DNA of 64,000 nt, from the NCBI GenBank assembly GCA_039696685.1, contig CP155566.1:3286001-3350000 (forward strand), read 5' to 3'. Origin of the DNA: Vibrio sp. CDRSL-10 TSBA. GTDB taxonomy: Bacteria; Pseudomonadota; Gammaproteobacteria; Enterobacterales; Vibrionaceae. Under the pieces are notes generated by a model. The model did no database searches. It saw nothing but the letters and a program-made list of their open reading frames with translations, and was not told where the DNA came from. This document shows, in pieces, positions 61,232 to 64,000 of the stretch (positions within the stretch are counted from its first letter, which is position 1; each line of letters starts with the position of its first letter). A program made the position numbers and the translations under genes.

Positions 61232-62432
61232 CTAAGAGTCCAGGGCCCACCGATGCCAGGCGCGCCCGACTTTCGAAAACAGAACCAACAACGCCGGCGC
61301 GATCAGCCACATATGTAAACCAATCAGCATCTGCGGTTGCAAGTCTAACCGCTGCAACAGACCGACCACCAGACCCGAACCACTCATTTGGAACAGACCT
61401 AACAAAGCGGCCGCTGTACCGGCCTTATCACCAAACGGCGCCAGTGCTTTACCGGCAGCCGCACCCAGCACCCAGGCAAAACCCATTGAAGAGATAAAAA
61501 TTGGCAGCATGAACGCGAATGGAGTCGCCACCTGAGCCAGCAGCAACATGGTCACCCCGGCCACCAGCAGAGCCACAATACCCATCACCAGCGTAGTATG
61601 GGTGCCAAAGCGGTCCATAATGCGCGGCGCCGTCAGACAAGCGGCAATATTGATCACCGCGTTGATACCAAACCAGAAGGTAAACTGGTTCATGTCCAGC
61701 CCCAGGTTGGTCATCAGCACCACGGGAGCCGAGGTGACATAGGCCAGAATGACCGCCATCGCTAACAGACACAAGCTGGCATGAAACAGGAAAGACGGTG
61801 TTTTAACCACTGACCAGTAGCGGCTGAGTTTAAACACTGCCTGCTTGTCTGTGGTCGGGTTGGTTTCACGCATAGTGACCAGCATCAGCAGTCCGACCAC
61901 AATCGCAAACGCGGCCATAAAGCTGAAATTGCTACGCCAGCCAAACTGCTGGGTCAGCCAGCTGCCGAGAATCGGCGCCAGAGCAGGAATAAAGCAGATC
62001 GCCCCGTTGAGGTAGCTGATCATTTTACCGCTGCGATGCGGGCCAAAAATATCGCGAACTGTTGCAAAGGCTGCTACCGATGTTGCACATGCACCTAAGC
62101 CTTGTAGCAGACGGGCCGTCAGCATCCACTCGATGTTTTGAGCACTCCACGCCAATAAAGCGCTCAACGCGTAGATACCTATCCCTCCTAATGCAACAGT
62201 TTCGACGACCGAGCTTGTCCGCTAACGGTCCGGCAAACAACTGGCCGATACCCATAGCAAACAGAAACCAGGTGATCGTATCCTGGGCCAGAGCGTGTTC
62301 CACGTGAAACGTCTGCGAAATCTGCGGTAAGGCGGGCAGATAAATATCAATGGCCAAAGGGCTGAAAAGAACCAGCAGGGTCAGCAGCACCATTTGTAGT
62401 TTGCCGGGACCAGCAGATTGCGTCACGCTCAC
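61232..62432 (-). CDS. Bcr/CflA-type drug-resistance MFS exporter (frameshifted in this sequence)
   Basis: About 399 residues, 12 membrane helices. LLVLFSPLAIDIYLPALPQI in helix 1 and GPLADKLGRRTVALGG (MFS motif A) plus LLQGLGACATSVAAFATVRD are signatures of the Bcr/CflA/EmrD group of drug/H+ antiporters. The frame breaks at 62200-62202; dropping one base (GTTTC to GTTC on plus) turns LGRRNCCIRRD into LGRRTVALGGIGIYALSALLAW. Divergent from a LysR gene 109 bp away, which may regulate it. Confidence 0.88.
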
Positions 62433-62540
62433 GTTTACTCCAACTTCAGTGATTAAGATCTCGCAGCGAACTATAAATCAAGCATGATATGAGTAAAAAT
62501 GGCTTATAATCATCCCTATTATTCCATTTGGGAAAATCAG

Positions 62541-63491
62541 ATGAAGATTGAAAAGCTAGCCCGCATCGATCTCAACCTACTGGTGTGCCTGAAAGTGCTC
62601 AGTGAAGAACTCAATGTCACCCGCGCTGCCCATCGGTTATGTCTGAGCCAGTCAGCGGTCAGTAAATCACTGGCTAAACTGCGTGAGCAGTTCAACGACC
62701 CACTTTTCGTACGTACTTCACACGGCCTCAAACCGACGCCAAAGGTAGTATTTCTGCAGCCCAAGCTGGATATTCTGGTCAATCAGCTTGAGCTGATCAC
62801 CCAGCCGGAGCAGTTCTGTCCCAAATCGAGCGAATACCGCTTTCACATTGCCGCGGTGGAAAGCGTCTACTCACTGATCCTGCCCCACTTTTTGCCGGCC
62901 ATTTTCAACCAGGGACCGAACATCAACATCAGCACTCACACCTGGAGCGAGCAGACCTTTAAAAAACTGCAACTAGGTGAGCTGGATTTAGGCCTGACCG
63001 GCAAAGATATCGATATTAATGATGCCCGTCTGACCATGTTGCCGCCGGGCGATATCTGCGAGCAGGAAATTTATCGCGATACCCAGATGTGTGTGGTGCG
63101 CCGTGACCATCCGGTCCTGCAGCAACCGTGGAATCTGCAGCAATATCTGGCACTGCGTCATGTCCAGGTGCGCTGTGACGGCAACGATCGCTGGCTGCTC
63201 GACTACCGCCTCGCCGATCAGGGACTGGAACGTGACATTGCCATTACTGTGCCGGACTTTAACAGCGCCGCCAGTCTGTGCACCTATACCGACTTTGTCT
63301 TCACTGCGCCAAGCCATTTCACCCAGTTGGTGGCACAACAGATGGGCCTGGCCGTACTGCCCCTGCCGCTGGAATTCCCGCCGATGGCGTATACTTTATT
63401 CTGGCACCGCGACCGTGATAACGACCCGGCTCTGAGCTGGCTGCGCCAGATCATTTACAGCAAAACGTTGCACCTGCGCCAAAGTCAGTAA
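62541..63491 (+). CDS. LysR family transcriptional regulator
   Basis: 316 residues: N-terminal winged helix DLNLLVCLKVLSEELNVTRAAHRLCLSQSAVSKSLAKLRE, then an effector-binding domain (YRFHIAAVESVYSLILPHFLP, LTGKDIDINDARL, FTAPSHFTQLVAQQMGLAVLPLP). LeuO/NodD-like branch by the DLNLL start. The effector is unknown. A longer frame opens at 62499 but the ATG at 62541 has better family support. Probably autoregulated and controlling the divergent exporter. Confidence 0.85.
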   Translation: MKIEKLARIDLNLLVCLKVLSEELNVTRAAHRLCLSQSAVSKSLAKLREQFNDPLFVRTSHGLKPTPKVVFLQPKLDILVNQLELITQPEQFCPKSSEYRFHIAAVESVYSLILPHFLPAIFNQGPNINISTHTWSEQTFKKLQLGELDLGLTGKDIDINDARLTMLPPGDICEQEIYRDTQMCVVRRDHPVLQQPWNLQQYLALRHVQVRCDGNDRWLLDYRLADQGLERDIAITVPDFNSAASLCTYTDFVFTAPSHFTQLVAQQMGLAVLPLPLEFPPMAYTLFWHRDRDNDPALSWLRQIIYSKTLHLRQSQ

Positions 63492-63627
63492 CCCGGCAGA
63501 TATTTCATTAAACACGCCGCATGGCGTACATTTGCACAGCCAGAATAAAAGGAGTAGCTTATTTCGCTCCGTCCCGGACGTGTAATCCATGCACCGTAAG
63601 TAAGGATATTAATAAGGATAATCACAG

Positions 63628-64000
63628 ATGCCCGATTCTATTTCCCAACGTGTCACCGCCCTGCGTGACTGGCTGACCCAGCAAGGTCTGGACGCTCTGA
63701 TCGTACCTCACGAAGATGAATACCTCGGCGAATATGTGCCGGCTCACAATGAACGCCTGCACTGGCTGACCGGCTTCACTGGTTCGGCAGGTGCCGCCGT
63801 GATCACCCGGGATAAAGCGGCAATTTTCGTTGATGGCCGTTATACCGTTCAGGTACGCAAACAGGTTCCGGCACAATGGTTTGAATACCGTCACCTGATT
63901 GAAGAACCATATCTGGCCTGGCTGAAACAGAGCTTGCCGGCAGGCAGTAAAATCGGCTATGACCCGCGCATGCACCGCGCCAGCTGGCTGAAAGCGGCGC
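63628..64000 (+). CDS. Xaa-Pro aminopeptidase (M24B), N-terminal part
   Basis: Partial gene running off the right edge, 124 residues visible. ISQRVTALRDWLTQQGLDALIVPHEDEYLGEY, RLHWLTGFTGSAGAAVITRDKAAIFVDGRYTVQ and IGYDPRMH are the creatinase/prolidase N-terminal domain of the cytosolic aminopeptidase P family (YpdF/XPNPEP1 type rather than E. coli PepP). The metal-binding C-terminal domain is outside the window. An AAGGATAA Shine-Dalgarno precedes the ATG. Confidence 0.85.
   Translation, partial: MPDSISQRVTALRDWLTQQGLDALIVPHEDEYLGEYVPAHNERLHWLTGFTGSAGAAVITRDKAAIFVDGRYTVQVRKQVPAQWFEYRHLIEEPYLAWLKQSLPAGSKIGYDPRMHRASWLKAA

Overview
The window is a piece of a Vibrio chromosome (probably chromosome 1, origin-proximal half). 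The evidence is gene content and order: yigB-xerC-DUF484-dapF-lysA-lptM, cyaY/cyaA, hemCDXY, hemN-DUF2489-yihI, engB-spf-polA, hemB, ubiE-ubiJ-ubiB-tatABC, uspB-ftnA/uspA, and a TsrA-like regulator. A complete L-arabinose system plus an apparently GC-balanced sequence suggest the V. fluvialis / V. furnissii side of the genus rather than V. cholerae. The species is an inference.

Layout. 1-5.1 kb: end of an EAL/HDOD protein, pldB, yigL, an EVE protein, a composite lipoprotein and tapT. 5.2-12.4 kb (minus strand): a FIST-GGDEF-EAL protein, then the lptM-lysA-dapF-DUF484-xerC-yigB operon. 12.4-21.3 kb: cyaY and cyaA convergent, the hemCDXY operon, hemN. 21.4-29.6 kb: DUF2489, yihI, a methyltransferase, then three recognisable small RNAs on the minus strand (CsrB/C type, Spot 42, RyhB) and one candidate sRNA, set among cytochrome c4, engB and polA. 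29.6-40.2 kb: GNAT, hemB, tatD, tatABC, ubiBJE, rmuC, a DMT permease and an HDOD protein. 40.3-54.7 kb: an arabinose island with araBDA-x-araC on the minus strand and araFGH plus ytfQRT-yjfF on the plus strand. Three paired AraC sites with identical spacing suggest one AraC regulon. 54.7-64 kb: a flavoprotein, uspB, ftnA, uspA, an EamA permease, a Cys/Lys-rich protein, rsmJ, asnC, tsrA, a Bcr-type exporter with a divergent LysR gene, and the start of an Xaa-Pro aminopeptidase.

The most striking property is not a gene. Twenty-three conserved genes are broken by a +1 frameshift, and in every case I could resolve the lesion is the same: one extra A in GAAC read as GAAAC (or one extra T in GTTC read as GTTTC). 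No other frameshift type was found. Many GAAC sites are untouched. GAAC/GTTC is the known target of Dnd-type DNA phosphorothioation (G-ps-AAC / G-ps-TTC), which modifies only a minority of its sites. My leading inference is that these are systematic base-calling errors at modified DNA and that the underlying genes are intact. The frameshifted genes are therefore annotated as full-length CDS with the suspect site named. The dnd-like genes themselves are not in this window.
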